Source: Alloyangia mangrovi
GTDB taxonomy: Bacteria; Pseudomonadota; Alphaproteobacteria; Rhodobacterales; Rhodobacteraceae
Length of the DNA stretch: 64,000 nt
Reading direction: 5' to 3'
NCBI RefSeq assembly: GCF_002300555.2
Contig: NZ_NTHN02000005.1
Coordinates: 80,765 to 144,764, forward strand
Positions 49,425 through 60,008 of this stretch are shown piece after piece; position 1 is the first letter of the stretch, and every line of letters starts with the position of its first letter. The notes beneath the pieces were generated by a model. That model was not told the DNA's origin and searched no databases. It worked only from the letters and a program-made list of their open reading frames with translations. Both the position numbers and the translations under genes were made by a program.

Positions 49425-51189
49425 TCACTCTGCCGCGGCGGGGCTTTCATTCAAGATAGGCAGTTGCATCTCGAAAACAGCCCCCCCCTTCGGTTCCATT
49501 CCGTGCCGTGAGCCGCCCGCCCAGGTCGGTGACGATCCCGGAGGAGATCGCGAGGCCGAGGCCGGTGCCGTCGCCGGGCTGCTTGGTGGTGTAAAAGGGC
49601 TCGAACAGCGCATCGAGATCCTCGATGCCGTGGCCGTTGTCGCGCACGCTGAGCGTCGCCGTCTCGCCGCTGGCGAGGATAATCTCGATCTCGGGGTTGG
49701 CGACGGACTTGGTGGCGTCGATGGCGTTGCGCAGCAGGTTCACCAGAACCTGCTCGATGCGCATCCGGTCGCCCATCACCATCACCGGCAGGTCGGGCAG
49801 GATCTTGGAGATCCGCACCCGCCGCGCCTTCAGTTGCGGCTCCATCATCGACAACGACGACGCCAGCGCCTCGGCCATGTCGACCGGCACGAAATTGGCC
49901 TGCCCCTTGCGGGCGTAGCTCTTGAGCTGGCGAGTGATCGCCCCCATCCGCTCGATCAGGTCGTCGATGCGGGAGAAGGCGGTCATCGCCTCTTCGGGGC
50001 GGTTGCGCTTGAGCAGCAGCCGCGCGCCGGCGAGGTAGGTCTTCATCGCCGCCAGCGGCTGGTTCAGCTCGTGGCTGACCGCGGCCGACATCTCGCCGAG
50101 CGCTGCCAGCTTCGAGCTCTGCTCCAGCGTCTGCTCGGCGCTGGCCAGATCCTTCTGCACCTTCTCGCGCTCGGCGATCTCGCGCTGCAGCCTTGCGTTC
50201 AGTGCGCGCAGCTCGACGCTTTCGCGCTGGAAGAGGGCCATGCGCAGCGCGGTCTTGCGCGACAGCGCGTAGAAGGCCAGCGCGGTCAGCAGGGCAAAGG
50301 CCATGATCTCGAGCGCCAGTACCGCGTTCACCTTCTCGCGCACCGAGGCATAGGTGGTGAAGGTCGCCATGGTCCATCCGCGGAAGGGGATGCGCCCGTC
50401 GATCCGCATCACCGCCTCGCCGCGCAGGTAGGCATCAGCGGGCAGCGCGGTCCAGTCGGCGGTGGCCTTGATGGCGCGTTCGATGGCGTTCTCGGCGGGC
50501 TGCTTGGCCAGCGCCTCGTCCATGGTCAGCCCGCGCCAGCGCGGTTCGGTGGCAAGGATGATCCGCCCCTCTGAGTCGAGCACGGCAACGGCATCGGTGA
50601 TCCCCGCCCAGGCGCGTTCGAACTTGGCCAGATCGACTTCGACCATGATCACGCCGATGGCCGAGTTCTGGCTCTCCATCCGGCGCGAGTAGGTGAAGGC
50701 ATAGCCGCCCGCCTCGCGCTCCTGCACGGTGAAGACGGTGGTATTGGCGCGCAGCGCGTCGATGTAATAGGCCTCGGAGCGGTGGTTGGAGCCGAGCCGG
50801 TTGCGGTCGGTGGCCGCCACGGTGCGCCCGTCCCGGTCGAGCAGCATCAGCGAGGCGGCGCCGATCTCGTCGACATAGGAAATCAGCCGCTGCGTCGACT
50901 GGCTGAAGTCGCCCGAGTTCAGCGCCCCGATCAGCGCCGGATCGCGCGCCAGAAGCTGCGGCACGATGGCGTTGCGGCGCAGCTCGGAAAGGATGTTGCC
51001 GGAATAGAGCGCCAGCCGCAGCTCGGCGCGGTTGCGCGTCGAGGCTGTGGAGCGGTCGGTCAGCAGGACGTTGGTGATCCACACCGTGCTGACCGCGAGC
51101 ACCAGCAAAATGATAAGCGCCGCCCGCACCCGCCAACTCAGCGGGCCCGAACGCCGTCTGTCTATCTTGTCACGCGTGGTCTCCGACAT
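49425..51189 (-). CDS. dctB: C4-dicarboxylate sensor kinase DctB (apparent frameshift)
   Basis: A membrane histidine kinase of about 587 residues. Two membrane helices (residues 19-40 and about 285-310) flank a periplasmic double-PAS sensor (AASLMLLDRDGRTVAATDRN). A coiled-coil signalling helix, H-box MSAAVSHELNQPLAAMKTY, N-box NLLRNAIDAT and G2 GTGLGLAIS follow. The frame breaks near the end at eight G on the coding strand (49481-49488); seven would give GTEGGAVFEMQLPI to a stop at 49425. The start at 51189 (MSETTRDK) is chosen over a start 12 codons upstream. The partner dctD follows 72 bp downstream. Confidence 0.93.
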
Positions 51190-51235
51190 GGCGCCCAACT
51201 TACGCTGCGCGCCGGGCCGGCTCAAGCGGTGCCGG

Positions 51236-51904
51236 TCAAGCCTCGGCGAGCGCCGCCGTCAGATTGGCGAAAAGACGCGCACCGTCCTCGTTGCCCTGCG
51301 CCGGATCGCAGGCCCGCTCCGGGTGCGGCATCATCCCGAGAACACGGCGGTTTTCCGAGAGGATCCCGGCGATGTCGCGGTCCGCGCCATTGGGGTTGTC
51401 GGTGTAGCGGAAGGCCACGCGGCCCTCGCCTTCGAGCATGTCGAGCGTCGCCGCGTCGGCGGTGTAATTGCCATCATGGTGCGCGATCGGAATACCGATC
51501 TTCTCACCCGTCTCGTAGCCGCGGGTGAAGACCGACTGGCTCTCGGCCACTTCCAGCCCCACCGTACGGCAGATGTACTTGAGGTTCGCGTTGCGCAGCA
51601 GCGCCCCCGGCAGCAGCCCGGTTTCGGTGAGGATCTGGAAGCCGTTGCAGACGCCGAAGACGTAGCCGCCGCGCTCGGCATGGGCCTTCACGCCCTGGCA
51701 GATCGGCGAATTGGCAGCGATGGCGCCGCAGCGCAGGTAGTCGCCGTAGGAGAAGCCGCCCGGCAGGCCGACGATGTCGACGCCCGCGGGCAGCGTGGTG
51801 TCCTTGTGCCAGACCATCTCGACCTCGAGCCCGGCCTGTTCGAAGGCCATCTTCAGATCACGATCGCAGTTCGATCCGGGGAAGACGATGACGGCGGCTT
51901 TCAT
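51236..51904 (-). CDS. purQ: FGAM synthase glutaminase subunit PurQ
   Basis: A 222-residue class I glutamine amidotransferase supplying ammonia for formylglycinamidine ribonucleotide synthesis in purine biosynthesis. The N-terminus is [13 protein letters not shown]. The catalytic cysteine is in [10 protein letters not shown], and the His/Glu of the triad is in MMPHPERA. The start is ATG 51904; a GTG two codons earlier is possible. purS and purL are not adjacent in this window, which differs from a purSQL operon. Confidence 0.96.
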   Translation of the reverse strand: MKAAVIVFPGSNCDRDLKMAFEQAGLEVEMVWHKDTTLPAGVDIVGLPGGFSYGDYLRCGAIAANSPICQGVKAHAERGGYVFGVCNGFQILTETGLLPGALLRNANLKYICRTVGLEVAESQSVFTRGYETGEKIGIPIAHHDGNYTADAATLDMLEGEGRVAFRYTDNPNGADRDIAGILSENRRVLGMMPHPERACDPAQGNEDGARLFANLTAALAEA

Positions 51905-51952
51905 GGGCACTCTCCTGAACGGCCTTGCGACGCGCTGCGGCGCCGCCCCGCC

Positions 51953-53003
51953 TCAGCGGGTGAAATCGGTGATCACGGCCACGCCCGGAGGCGTCGGCCC
52001 GTTGAACGCCGCCAGCTCCGCCCCGGCCAAGCTGAGGGGAATCTCGCGCGCGATGAGAGGGCTCATATCCACCTTTCCCCGCGTGATCAATCCAAGCAGC
52101 GACGGATAGCGGTGCGAGGGCATGCCGCGGGTGCCATAGAGCGCAAGATTGGCCATGTAGACGGCATTCATGTCCACTTCCTGGATGGCGTGGTGCCCGA
52201 TCGGCATGCCGACCTGCACGTGCCGCCCCAGCGGACGCAGGCAGCGGATCGAGGCGTTGACCGTCTGCGGGATGCCCAGTGCCTCGACGCTGACATGCGC
52301 GCCGCCGCCGGTGATCTTCTTGATGCGCGCCGCGGCATCCTCCTCGGCGGCGTTCACCGCCGCATCCATGCCGAGCGAGAGCGCGTGCTCGAGCTTCTCG
52401 GGCACCACGTCGACCACCACCACATGCGCGCCCAGCGCCCGGCCGAGGATCGCCGCCGAAAGCCCGATGCCCCCCCGTGCCATGCACCGCCAGCCACTCG
52501 CCGCCCTGCAGCGCCGCGCGCCCGGTGAGCGCGTGCCAGGCGGTGGTCACCCGGCAGCCGAGCCCCGCCGCCAGCGTCGGCGACATGCCCTCGGGCAGCC
52601 GCGCGAGGTTGAAATCGCGCGGCACGGCAACGTATTCGGCAAAGGCACCCGGCTCGATGAACCCGGGCAGACGCTGGTCGAAACAGGTGTGCTGCTGCCC
52701 TTCGCGGCACTGCGGGCAGGTGCCGCAAGCGAGGATGAACGGCGCCACCAGCTTGTCGCCGACCTGCCATTGCGAGCCGGGCCCGGCTTCGACCACCTCA
52801 CCGCAATACTCATGCCCCTGGATCTGCCCCGGCTTGACCCGCGGATGCTCGCCCGACCAGCCGTGCCAATCCGAGCGGCAGACGCCGCAGGCCAGCACCT
52901 TCAGCACCACTCCGTCGGTGGGGCATTCGGGCATCGGCACCTGCTCGATCGACAGGTCGGTCTTGTATTCTCGCAGCACGGCAGCGCGCATGGTCGCAGG
53001 CAT
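51953..53003 (-). CDS. Zinc-dependent alcohol dehydrogenase (apparent frameshift)
   Basis: A medium-chain dehydrogenase of about 349 residues. Catalytic-zinc cysteine [23 protein letters not shown], and the structural-zinc cluster [15 protein letters not shown] are seen. A Rossmann motif follows, reading [18 protein letters not shown] once a run of seven G (52470-52476 on the coding strand) is reduced to six. After that point the frame runs to the TGA at 51953. The start at 53003 has a strong GGAGGAG site. The substrate is unknown; it resembles the threonine/polyol-dehydrogenase-like group. It precedes purQ by 48 bp. Confidence 0.9.
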
Positions 53004-53095
53004 CGGGGTCTCCTCCAGAATCTGCGATCACAGAACGACAGACGTTGGGGAAACACAAGGGCCTCGCGCCGGTGCCACGCCCGGGATCCCTCCGG

Positions 53096-53190
53096 CGGGG
53101 ATATTTGGGCCTAGAAGACCCCGCGCGCCCTTCTTCTAGGGAAAAGTATCCCGGGGGAGCCCGCGCAGCGGGCGGGGGCGGAGCCCCCTC
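53096..53190. repeat. Intergenic palindromic repeat, copy 3 (variant)
   Basis: A variant of the B palindrome (GGGGATATTTGGGCCTAGAAG paired with the CTTCTTCTAGGG and AAGTATCCC side) is followed by a GC-rich A-like module (CCCGCGCAGCGGGCGGGGGCGG). It lies between the alcohol dehydrogenase and metA. Confidence 0.6.
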
Positions 53191-53281
53191 TTTTCTCTGC
53201 AGCGCCCGGCCTCCCCGCCTGCCTCTTGAGCAATTGCCCCTGCGGCGATACATCTGCGCAACTGATAAGAGGACGATTTCC

Positions 53282-54241
53282 ATGCCCATCAAGCTGCCCG
53301 AAGACCTCCCCGCCTACGACGTGCTCTCGCGCGAGGGCGTGATGGTCATGTCCGAGGACAGCGCCTCGCGGCAGGATATCCGGCCCCTGCGCATCGCGCT
53401 GCTCAATCTCATGCCCAAGAAGATCCAGACCGAGAACCAGTTCGCGCGCCTGATCGGCGCGACGCCGCTGCAGATCGAGCTGTCGCTGATCCGCATGACC
53501 GAGCATCAGACCAAGAACACCGCCGCCGAGCACATGGAGGCCTTCTACCGGCCCTTCTCCGAGGTCGAGGCCTCGGGCGAGAAGTTCGACGGGCTGATCA
53601 TCACCGGTGCGCCGATCGAGCACCTCGAGTTCGCCGACGTCACCTACTGGGACGAGCTGAAACGCGTCTTCGACTGGAGCCAGACCCATGTGCACGCCAC
53701 CTTCGGGGTTTGCTGGGGCGGCATGGCGATGATCAACTACTTCCACGGGGTGAAGAAGCACATCCTTGATCACAAGGCCTTCGGCTGCGTGCGCCATCAG
53801 AACCTCGCGCCCGCCTCGCCCTTCCTGCGCGGCTTCTCGGACGACATGGTGATGCCGGTCTCACGCTGGACCGAGATGCAGCGCGCCGAGATCGAGGCCG
53901 CGGGCCTGCCCGTGCTGATCGACTCGCCCGAGACCGGCCCGGCGCTGGTCGAGGACAAGGCGCATCGCGCGCTCTACATCTTCAACCACCTCGAGTATGA
54001 CAGCACCACGCTCAAGGACGAGTACGACCGCGACGTCGAGGCCGGCAAGCCGATCAACGTGCCGGCCAACTACTACCCGAACGACGATCCCAGCAAGAAG
54101 CCGCAGAACCGCTGGCGCAGCCACGCGCATCTGCTCTTCACCAACTGGATCTCGGAAATCTACATGACCACCCCCTTCGACGTCTCCCGCATCGGCAGCG
54201 AGTCGACCGACTGGCGCGCCGCCAAGAAGCTCGAGGCCTGA
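53282..54241 (+). CDS. metA: Homoserine O-acyltransferase (MetA family)
   Basis: A 319-residue enzyme activating homoserine (with succinyl- or acetyl-CoA) for methionine synthesis. Family signatures are [32 protein letters not shown], catalytic cysteine at about residue 144 in [10 protein letters not shown], and [13 protein letters not shown] near the end. The start is ATG 53282 after AAGAGGACGA. I looked for a SAM-II-type riboswitch in the 278-bp upstream gap and could not recognise one. Acyl-CoA preference is not assigned. Confidence 0.95.
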   Translation: MPIKLPEDLPAYDVLSREGVMVMSEDSASRQDIRPLRIALLNLMPKKIQTENQFARLIGATPLQIELSLIRMTEHQTKNTAAEHMEAFYRPFSEVEASGEKFDGLIITGAPIEHLEFADVTYWDELKRVFDWSQTHVHATFGVCWGGMAMINYFHGVKKHILDHKAFGCVRHQNLAPASPFLRGFSDDMVMPVSRWTEMQRAEIEAAGLPVLIDSPETGPALVEDKAHRALYIFNHLEYDSTTLKDEYDRDVEAGKPINVPANYYPNDDPSKKPQNRWRSHAHLLFTNWISEIYMTTPFDVSRIGSESTDWRAAKKLEA

Positions 54242-54244
54242 GCC

Positions 54245-55189
54245 ATGTGGCAGGCGCTGCTGCCCGCCTTCGCGCTGGTGCTGGCGGGTTGCGGGCTCAC
54301 CGGCAGCAAGGCCGCTCGGGAAGAGGCCGCCGCCGAGGCGGCCTTCCCGCCCGAGGGCCGTTTTCTGCAAGTGGACGGTCGCCGCGTGCATTACGTCGAG
54401 GCCGGCAGCGGCCCGGCGCTGGTGCTGATCCACGGCGCCAGCGGCAACCTGCGGGACTGGACCTTTGACGCCGTCTCCCGGCTGAGCCCCGACTACCGCG
54501 TTATCGCCTTCGACCGTCCGGGGCTCGGCTACACCGAGGCCGAGGCGGATGGCGACAGCATCTTCGAGCAGGCCGCGCTGCTCTCGGCCGCCGCCACGCA
54601 GCTCGGCGCGACGCGCCCCATCGTGCTTGGCCAGTCCTACGGCGGCGCGGTGGCGCTGGCCTGGGCGGCGAACCACCCCGAGCGGGTCTCGGCGCTGGTG
54701 CTGCTGGGCGCCGCCTCGCAGCCCTGGGCGGGCGGGCTGCCCTTCTTCTACAAGCTGACCGCCGGGCCGCTTGCGCCGCTGGCCAATCCCGCCATCGCCG
54801 CCTTCGCCCCCGATGCGAGGGTGCAGGAGGCGATCACCGAGGTCTTCGCTCCCAACCCGGTGCCCGCGGGCTATGCCGCACATATCGGCGCGCCGCTGAC
54901 CCTGCGCCGCGAGAGCCTCGACGCCAATGCCCGCCAGCGCGCCAGCCTGAAGGCCGAGATCCGCGCCCTCGCCCCGCGCTACCCGGCGCTCGACCTGCCG
55001 GTGGAACTGATCCACGGCGAGGCCGACACCACCGTGGGGCTGCAGATCCACTCGGTGCCCACGGCGGCGCAGATCCCCGGCGCCAGGCTCACCGCCCTGC
55101 CCGGCGTCGGTCACATGCCGCAGCACGTCAGCCCCGCACAGATGGACGCCGCCATCGCCCGGGCCGCCACGCGCGCGGGTTTGCGCTAG
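54245..55189 (+). CDS. Lipoprotein alpha/beta hydrolase
   Basis: A 314-residue protein. An N-terminal lipoprotein signal with lipobox LAGC (Cys at residue 16) predicts a lipid-anchored exported enzyme. The hydrolase core has oxyanion-region LVLIHGASGNLRDW, nucleophile GQSYGGAVALAW and C-terminal catalytic histidine GVGHMPQHV. It starts 3 bp after the metA stop, so it may be co-transcribed, although no metabolic link is evident. The substrate is unknown. Confidence 0.85.
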   Translation: MWQALLPAFALVLAGCGLTGSKAAREEAAAEAAFPPEGRFLQVDGRRVHYVEAGSGPALVLIHGASGNLRDWTFDAVSRLSPDYRVIAFDRPGLGYTEAEADGDSIFEQAALLSAAATQLGATRPIVLGQSYGGAVALAWAANHPERVSALVLLGAASQPWAGGLPFFYKLTAGPLAPLANPAIAAFAPDARVQEAITEVFAPNPVPAGYAAHIGAPLTLRRESLDANARQRASLKAEIRALAPRYPALDLPVELIHGEADTTVGLQIHSVPTAAQIPGARLTALPGVGHMPQHVSPAQMDAAIARAATRAGLR

Positions 55190-55243
55190 GCGCGCCGAGG
55201 CGTCATATTGACCGTGAGATTTCAACACGAAGGACCCAAGCCC

Positions 55244-56114
55244 GTGTCCAAGCCCTTCGACGGCGCGATCAGCGCCTATTTCGAGAAGAAGGCCCCCAAG
55301 GAAATCCGCGAGGCCATCCGCCGCGCCGACAAGGATGACATCCTCTCGGCCAGCTACCCCTATTCCGAGGAGATGAAGGGCAAGGCCTACGACAAGCAGA
55401 TGGCGGCGCTGCAGATCGAGCTGATGAAGCTGCAGCGCCACGTGAAAGAAAGCGGCGAGCGCGTTGCCATCCTCTTCGAAGGGCGCGACGCCGCCGGCAA
55501 GGGGGGGCACGATCAAGCGCTTCCGCGAGAACCTCAACCCGCGCGGCGCGCGGGTGGTGGCGCTCTCCAAGCCCTCGGACACCGAGGCGACGCAATGGTA
55601 CCTGCAGCGCTACATCGACCATTTGCCCGCGGGCGGCGAGATCGTCTTCTTCGACCGCAGCTGGTACAATCGCGGCGTTGTGGAAAAAGTCTTCAACTTC
55701 TGCACCGAGGCTCAACGCGAGCATTTCTTCGCCCAGGTGCCCGACTTCGAGAAGATGCTGGTCGAGGAGGGCATCAAACTCTTCAAGCTCTGGCTCAACG
55801 TCGGCCGGGCCGAGCAGCTGCGCCGCTTCCTCGAGCGCGAGAAGGATCCGCTCAAACAGTGGAAGCTCTCGTCGATCGACGTCGAGGGGCTGAAGCTCTG
55901 GGACGAGTACGGCGCGGCGATCCGCGAAACGCTGTCGCGCACGCACAGCGCCGCGGCGCCTTGGACGGTGATCCGCTCGGACGACAAGAAGCGCGCCCGC
56001 CTCGCCGCGATCCGCCACGTGCTGACCCATCTCGACTATGACAACAAGGACGAGGCCGCCGTCGGCGTGCCGGACCCCAAGATCGCCGGAGGTCCCGAAG
56101 TCTGGGATGGCTAA
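55244..56114 (+). CDS. ppk2: Polyphosphate kinase 2 (apparent frameshift)
   Basis: A polyphosphate-dependent nucleotide kinase. The Walker A motif [14 protein letters not shown] is interrupted by seven G (55501-55507); with six the frame continues [19 protein letters not shown]. Then comes Walker [18 protein letters not shown] and the lid region, to TAA at 56114, about 289 residues, the PPK2 class I size. I prefer GTG 55244 after GAAGGA as start; TTG 55208 is an alternative. It overlaps the following TetR gene by 8 bp. Confidence 0.92.
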
Positions 56115-56724
56115 ACGCGGCTACCACCACGGCAATCTCCGCCAGGCGCTGGTCGAGGCGGCGCTGGAACTGATCGAGGAAAAGGGCCCCACGGGCTTCA
56201 CCCTCTCGGAGGCGGCGAAACGCGCGGGGGTGACCCCCGCCGCGGTCTACCGGCATTTCTCGGGACGCGAGGATCTCATCGCCGAGGCGGCGCGGCAGGG
56301 CTACGAGATTTTCGGCGACCTGATGCAATACGCCTATGACAGCGGCCAGCCCTCGGCGCTGGCGGCCTTCGAGGCGACGGGCCGCGCCTATCTCGCCTTC
56401 GCCCGCCGCTACCCCGGCCATTACATCGCCATGTTCGAAAGCGGCGTTTCGGTGAACCACTCGCCCGAGTTGGCCGCGGCCTCGCGCCACGCCCGCGGCG
56501 TGCTGGAAAAGGCAGCGTCGGATCTGTCGCAGCACATCCCGCCGGAAAAGCGCCCGCCCGCCTCGATGTTCTCGGCCCACATCTGGGCGATGAGCCACGG
56601 CGTGGTCGAGCTTTTCGCGCGCAACTCGCCCGGCACCCAGTCGCCCTTCCCGGCGGACGAGCTGCTGGAATCGGGCATCGGCATCTACCTGCGCGGCCTC
56701 GGCCTCATCCCTCCCGACGCCTGA
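56107..56724 (+). CDS. TetR family transcriptional regulator
   Basis: A 205-residue repressor-like protein. The N-terminal helix-turn-helix [29 protein letters not shown] is clear, and the C-terminal ligand domain ([32 protein letters not shown]) matches the WHG-type TetR group. ATG 56107 lies inside the ppk2 end (ATGGCTAA overlap), so it is expressed with ppk2. Its ligand and targets are not predictable; autoregulation of the upstream genes is possible. Confidence 0.9.
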   Translation: MAKRGYHHGNLRQALVEAALELIEEKGPTGFTLSEAAKRAGVTPAAVYRHFSGREDLIAEAARQGYEIFGDLMQYAYDSGQPSALAAFEATGRAYLAFARRYPGHYIAMFESGVSVNHSPELAAASRHARGVLEKAASDLSQHIPPEKRPPASMFSAHIWAMSHGVVELFARNSPGTQSPFPADELLESGIGIYLRGLGLIPPDA

Positions 56725-56734
56725 GCCGTCTTCC

Positions 56735-56790
56735 AGGCAGAAATACCCCGGGGGAACCGCGCTGTGCGCGGCGGGGGCAGGAGCTCCCCA
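56735..56790. repeat. Intergenic palindromic repeat, copy 4 (partial variant)
   Basis: Half of the B variant (CAGAAATACCCCGGGGG) is followed by an A-like GC module (CCGCGCTGTGCGCGGCGGGGGCAGG), resembling 53130-53190. It lies between the TetR and sulfotransferase genes. Confidence 0.55.
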
Positions 56791-56811
56791 CCCCGCCTCA
56801 AGGACCGCAAC

Positions 56812-57675
56812 ATGACCCAAAAGACCTTCTTCCTCGGCCTCGGCGGCCAGAAATGCGGCTCGACCTGGATCCAGGCCTATCTGAACCGGCAGGAGGGCAG
56901 CGACTTCGGCCGCCTCGGCGAGTACCAGGTCTGGGAGCACACGCTCGGCGGCGTCTTCGCCCGCTACAAGGTGCCCATGCCGCCGATGAAGGAGCGGCTG
57001 CGGGCGCGGCTGAAGACCGCCGTGAATGCCGACGAGCCCGCGCAGCACCTGCGCTGGCGCCTGCAGTCCGACCCCGACGCCTATTTCGACTATTTCGCCG
57101 GGCTGCTTGCCCGCCCCGGCATTGTACGGACCGGCGACATCACCCCCTCCTACGCCGCGCTGCCGCCAGAGACGCTGGCGCGCATCCGGGATGGCTTCGC
57201 CAAGCGCGGCATCGCGGTGAAGGCGATCTTCTCGATGCGCGACCCGGTGGACCGGCTGCGCTCGCACATGCGCATGGAGATGGCCAAGGACCGGCTCGCG
57301 GCGGAAGAGAGCAACGCCGCACCGCTGCGCGCCTTCTACGCCACCGCGGAGGCCGAGGCACGCAGCCGCTATGAGCTGACCATCGCCGCGATCGAGCGGG
57401 TGTTTGCCCCCGACGATCGCTTCCTCTGCCTCTTCGAGGACCTCTTCACCGCCGAGGGGATTGCCGCTCTGTCGGATTTCGCGCAGGTCCCGTGCGATCC
57501 CACGCAGGGCGGACAGGCGGTCAATGCCCGGGCAAAGGGCTCCGGAAGCCTGCCCGAGGCCTTGCTGGCCGAGATTGCCGCGCATTACCGTCCCGCCTAT
57601 GAGGCCGCCGCCGAGCGCCTGCCGCAAGTGCGCACGCTCTGGCCCTCGGCCCCCTACGCGCTCACCAGCGCATGA
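56812..57675 (+). CDS. Sulfotransferase family protein
   Basis: A 287-residue protein whose N-terminus FFLGLGGQKCGSTWIQAYL is the PAPS 5'-phosphosulfate-binding loop of sulfotransferases. The 3'-phosphate-binding motif appears as FSMRDPVDRLRSHMRM. It transfers sulfate from PAPS to an unknown acceptor, often a glycan or lipid. The start ATG is at 56812. It runs convergently into the glycosyltransferase gene, overlapping by 14 bp at the ends. Confidence 0.85.
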   Translation: MTQKTFFLGLGGQKCGSTWIQAYLNRQEGSDFGRLGEYQVWEHTLGGVFARYKVPMPPMKERLRARLKTAVNADEPAQHLRWRLQSDPDAYFDYFAGLLARPGIVRTGDITPSYAALPPETLARIRDGFAKRGIAVKAIFSMRDPVDRLRSHMRMEMAKDRLAAEESNAAPLRAFYATAEAEARSRYELTIAAIERVFAPDDRFLCLFEDLFTAEGIAALSDFAQVPCDPTQGGQAVNARAKGSGSLPEALLAEIAAHYRPAYEAAAERLPQVRTLWPSAPYALTSA

Positions 57676-58696
57676 GGCCAAGCTCGATGAGCTGCTCCGG
57701 CCCCTCGTAGCGCCGGGACTGCTCGTCGAGAAAGCCGTTCTCCACGCCGCCCATCTTCTGCAGCAGCTCGGCGTAATAGCGGTACTTGGCGGCGCCATTG
57801 GCATGCGCACCCCAGGAGATCGCCCGGTCGATCTTCGCCGCGAATTCAGACGTATAGACGAAATGCGCCAACGTCAGCAGTACCGTCTGCGAGGGCGGCT
57901 GGTTGGCGTTATGCGTGTCGATGAGCCGGCTGTCGCGGCTGCGCAGGACCATGGGTGTCTTGTGCCGCGCGGCCTTCTGGAAGCTCTGCGCCTTGCGCAC
58001 CCGCGAGGGCATGTAGATCCGGTGCCAGCCGCGCCGCTCGACCTTGGGCTTGATAGCGTAGCGCCCGAAGAGCCGGGCGGTCTTGCTCTCGCCGACAAGC
58101 TCCGCGCCTTCGGCCGAGAGCTCGACCAGCCGCTCTGCCTGGAAATAGGGGTAAGCCGCCAGCAACGCTTCGAAGCTCTCCGGCAGCGGGCCGGACAGCC
58201 CCGCGACCGAGGCCGGGAAGAACTCCACCACCGAGGCGACCGCCGCCGCCGCGCCCTCTGCCTCCAGCCGCGCGGCGATCTCCTGCAGCGAGGTAACGCC
58301 CGGCGGCAGGAAAAGGAACTCGTCGGCGTCGACATAGGTGACGTAGGCGCCGTCGAACCACAGGTGCGGAAGGGCAATCTTGTAGAAGATCCCCGCGCGC
58401 TGGCGCTTGGGTTCCTGCCCCTCGAGCTGGATCTCGATCTCCTCGCCATAGGCACGCGTGGTGCGCACCACGCAGCAGTCGGACTGCGCCTCGAGCCACG
58501 CCCCCGTGCCATCGTCCGAGCCGTCGTCGATGATCAGGAACTGCTCGGCACCGATGCGGCGGTAATGCTCAAAGAAGGCCGGGCAGAAGGCGAGCTCGTT
58601 GCGGAAGGTTGAGAAGATCGTCAGCTTGCCGGGGTCCACCGGGCGCGAGACGCTCTCCACCAGCTCTCCGACGCGATCCATCGTGTATGGCGCCAT
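57662..58696 (-). CDS. Glycosyltransferase family 2-like protein
   Basis: A 344-residue protein. The N-terminal domain has LTIFSTFRNELAFCPAFFEHYRRIG, the nucleotide-sugar loop IIDDGSDDGTGAWL, and the metal-binding DADEFLF, typical of the Glyco_tranf_2_4 group common in Rhodobacteraceae surface-glycan loci. ATG 58696 has an AAGGAGG ribosome site. It is convergent with a sulfotransferase; together they could build a sulfated surface glycan, though no larger cluster is seen. Confidence 0.85.
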   Translation of the reverse strand: MAPYTMDRVGELVESVSRPVDPGKLTIFSTFRNELAFCPAFFEHYRRIGAEQFLIIDDGSDDGTGAWLEAQSDCCVVRTTRAYGEEIEIQLEGQEPKRQRAGIFYKIALPHLWFDGAYVTYVDADEFLFLPPGVTSLQEIAARLEAEGAAAAVASVVEFFPASVAGLSGPLPESFEALLAAYPYFQAERLVELSAEGAELVGESKTARLFGRYAIKPKVERRGWHRIYMPSRVRKAQSFQKAARHKTPMVLRSRDSRLIDTHNANQPPSQTVLLTLAHFVYTSEFAAKIDRAISWGAHANGAAKYRYYAELLQKMGGVENGFLDEQSRRYEGPEQLIELGLMRW

Positions 58697-58820
58697 GCCG
58701 GGCCCTCCTTCTGCGCAATGCGTCCGCCCGCCGCCCCTGCCGGGCCCGCGCGCCCCGTCGGGGTAGCGCCAAAGCGCCGGGATCCGCCAGCAAAAACCAC
58801 GGCGGCGCCCTCGAAAGCAA

Positions 58821-58844
58821 AAGGCCGCTCCAAGGAGCGGCCTT
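58821..58844 (-). terminator. Terminator of rplM-rpsI
   Basis: A near-perfect stem of 10-11 bp (58821-58831 with 58834-58844) follows the rpsI stop by 25 bp. On the minus strand it ends in TTTTGCTTTC. Confidence 0.8.
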
Positions 58845-58868
58845 CGCAAAATCGTATCGAGACGCGGA

Positions 58869-59357
58869 TCAGCGCTTCGAGAACTGGAAGCTGCGGCGCG
58901 CCTTGCGCTTACCGAACTTCTTACGCTCGACGACGCGGCTGTCGCGGGTCAGGAAGCCTGCGGCTTTCAGAGCGCTGCGCAGCGACGGATCGTAGAGTTG
59001 CAGGGCTTTCGAGATGCCGTGCTTGACTGCACCGGCCTGACCCGAGAGACCGCCGCCCTTGACGGTGGCGTAGACGTCGAACTGGTCTTCCACACCGGCA
59101 ATGGTGAAGGGCTGACGCAGGATCATCTGCAGCACGGGGCGTGCGAAGTACTTCGACTGCTCCTTGCCGTTCACGACGACCTTGCCGGAGCCCGGCTTGA
59201 TCCAGACGCGGGCAACCGCGTCCTTCCGCTTGCCGGTCGCGTAGGAACGGCCCAGCTCGTCACGGACGGGCTCGCGCGGGGTTTCAACGACTGCGGGTGC
59301 AGCTTCGATGCCGGCTGCGGCGCCGAGCTCTTCCAGGGAGTTGATCTGTTCGGCCAT
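58869..59357 (-). CDS. rpsI: 30S ribosomal protein S9
   Basis: A 162-residue S9 with the conserved [37 protein letters not shown] and the basic end ending [13 protein letters not shown]. It carries the alphaproteobacterial N-terminal extension of about 35 residues. It follows rplM by 2 bp, the standard operon. Confidence 0.98.
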   Translation of the reverse strand: MAEQINSLEELGAAAGIEAAPAVVETPREPVRDELGRSYATGKRKDAVARVWIKPGSGKVVVNGKEQSKYFARPVLQMILRQPFTIAGVEDQFDVYATVKGGGLSGQAGAVKHGISKALQLYDPSLRSALKAAGFLTRDSRVVERKKFGKRKARRSFQFSKR

Positions 59358-59359
59358 GA

Positions 59360-59818
59360 TTACACCCGGGTGTTTTTCTTGTTCATCGACTTGACGTCCA
59401 GCACTTCAGGCGACTGTGCCTCGTGCGGATGCGCCGCGCCTGCGTAGATGCGCAGGTTGGTCAGTTGCTTGCGCGACAGGCGGTTGCCCGGGAGCATGCG
59501 CTTGACGGCCTGGAACACGACGCGCTCGGGGTGTGCACCCTCGAGGATCTGGGCCTTGGTGCGGGACTTGATGCCGCCCGGGTGGCCGGTGTGCCAGTAG
59601 AAGTTCTCTTCACGCTTCTTGCCGGTCATCTGCACCTTGTCGGCGTTGATGACGATGACATTGTCGCCCATGTCCATGTGCGGGGTGAAGGTGGCCATGT
59701 GCTTGCCGCGCAGACGCATGGCGATGATCGAGGCGAGACGGCCGAGAACGACGCCTTCCGCGTCGATCACGATCCACTTCTTCTCGATGTCTGCAGGAGT
59801 CGCAGAGAAGGTTTTCAT
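59360..59818 (-). CDS. rplM: 50S ribosomal protein L13
   Basis: A 152-residue L13. [44 protein letters not shown] and [20 protein letters not shown] are conserved. Start ATG 59818 ([14 protein letters not shown]) is the family start. A consensus sigma-70 promoter lies 62-90 bp upstream. Confidence 0.98.
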   Translation of the reverse strand: MKTFSATPADIEKKWIVIDAEGVVLGRLASIIAMRLRGKHMATFTPHMDMGDNVIVINADKVQMTGKKREENFYWHTGHPGGIKSRTKAQILEGAHPERVVFQAVKRMLPGNRLSRKQLTNLRIYAGAAHPHEAQSPEVLDVKSMNKKNTRV

Positions 59819-59880
59819 CGTGGGTGCCCTTGAGCTGTTCAAATGGGGCCCGCCTGGGGGGCCCGAATTCCGATGGGCGG

Positions 59881-59908
59881 GTTATAAGCACGCCGGCGGC
59901 ACAGTCAA
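59881..59908 (-). promoter_or_regulatory. Sigma-70 promoter of rplM-rpsI
   Basis: On the minus strand -35 TTGACT (59908-59903) and -10 TATAAC (59886-59881) are separated by 16 bp. Both are close to consensus, upstream of a strongly expressed operon. Confidence 0.75.
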
Positions 59909-60008
59909 GCACCTTGGTTTCGTATTTATCTCATGATTTCAGCAGCATACAAAAACGGTATCTAAATACCCCAAAGAATTCGACGCCGCGTCGGCCTCCC
60001 GCCCCGTT

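Noticed and set aside
53004..53281. A SAM-II or other SAM riboswitch upstream of metA
   Set aside because: I could not find the conserved SAM-II core bases or pseudoknot; the gap is mostly the intergenic repeat.
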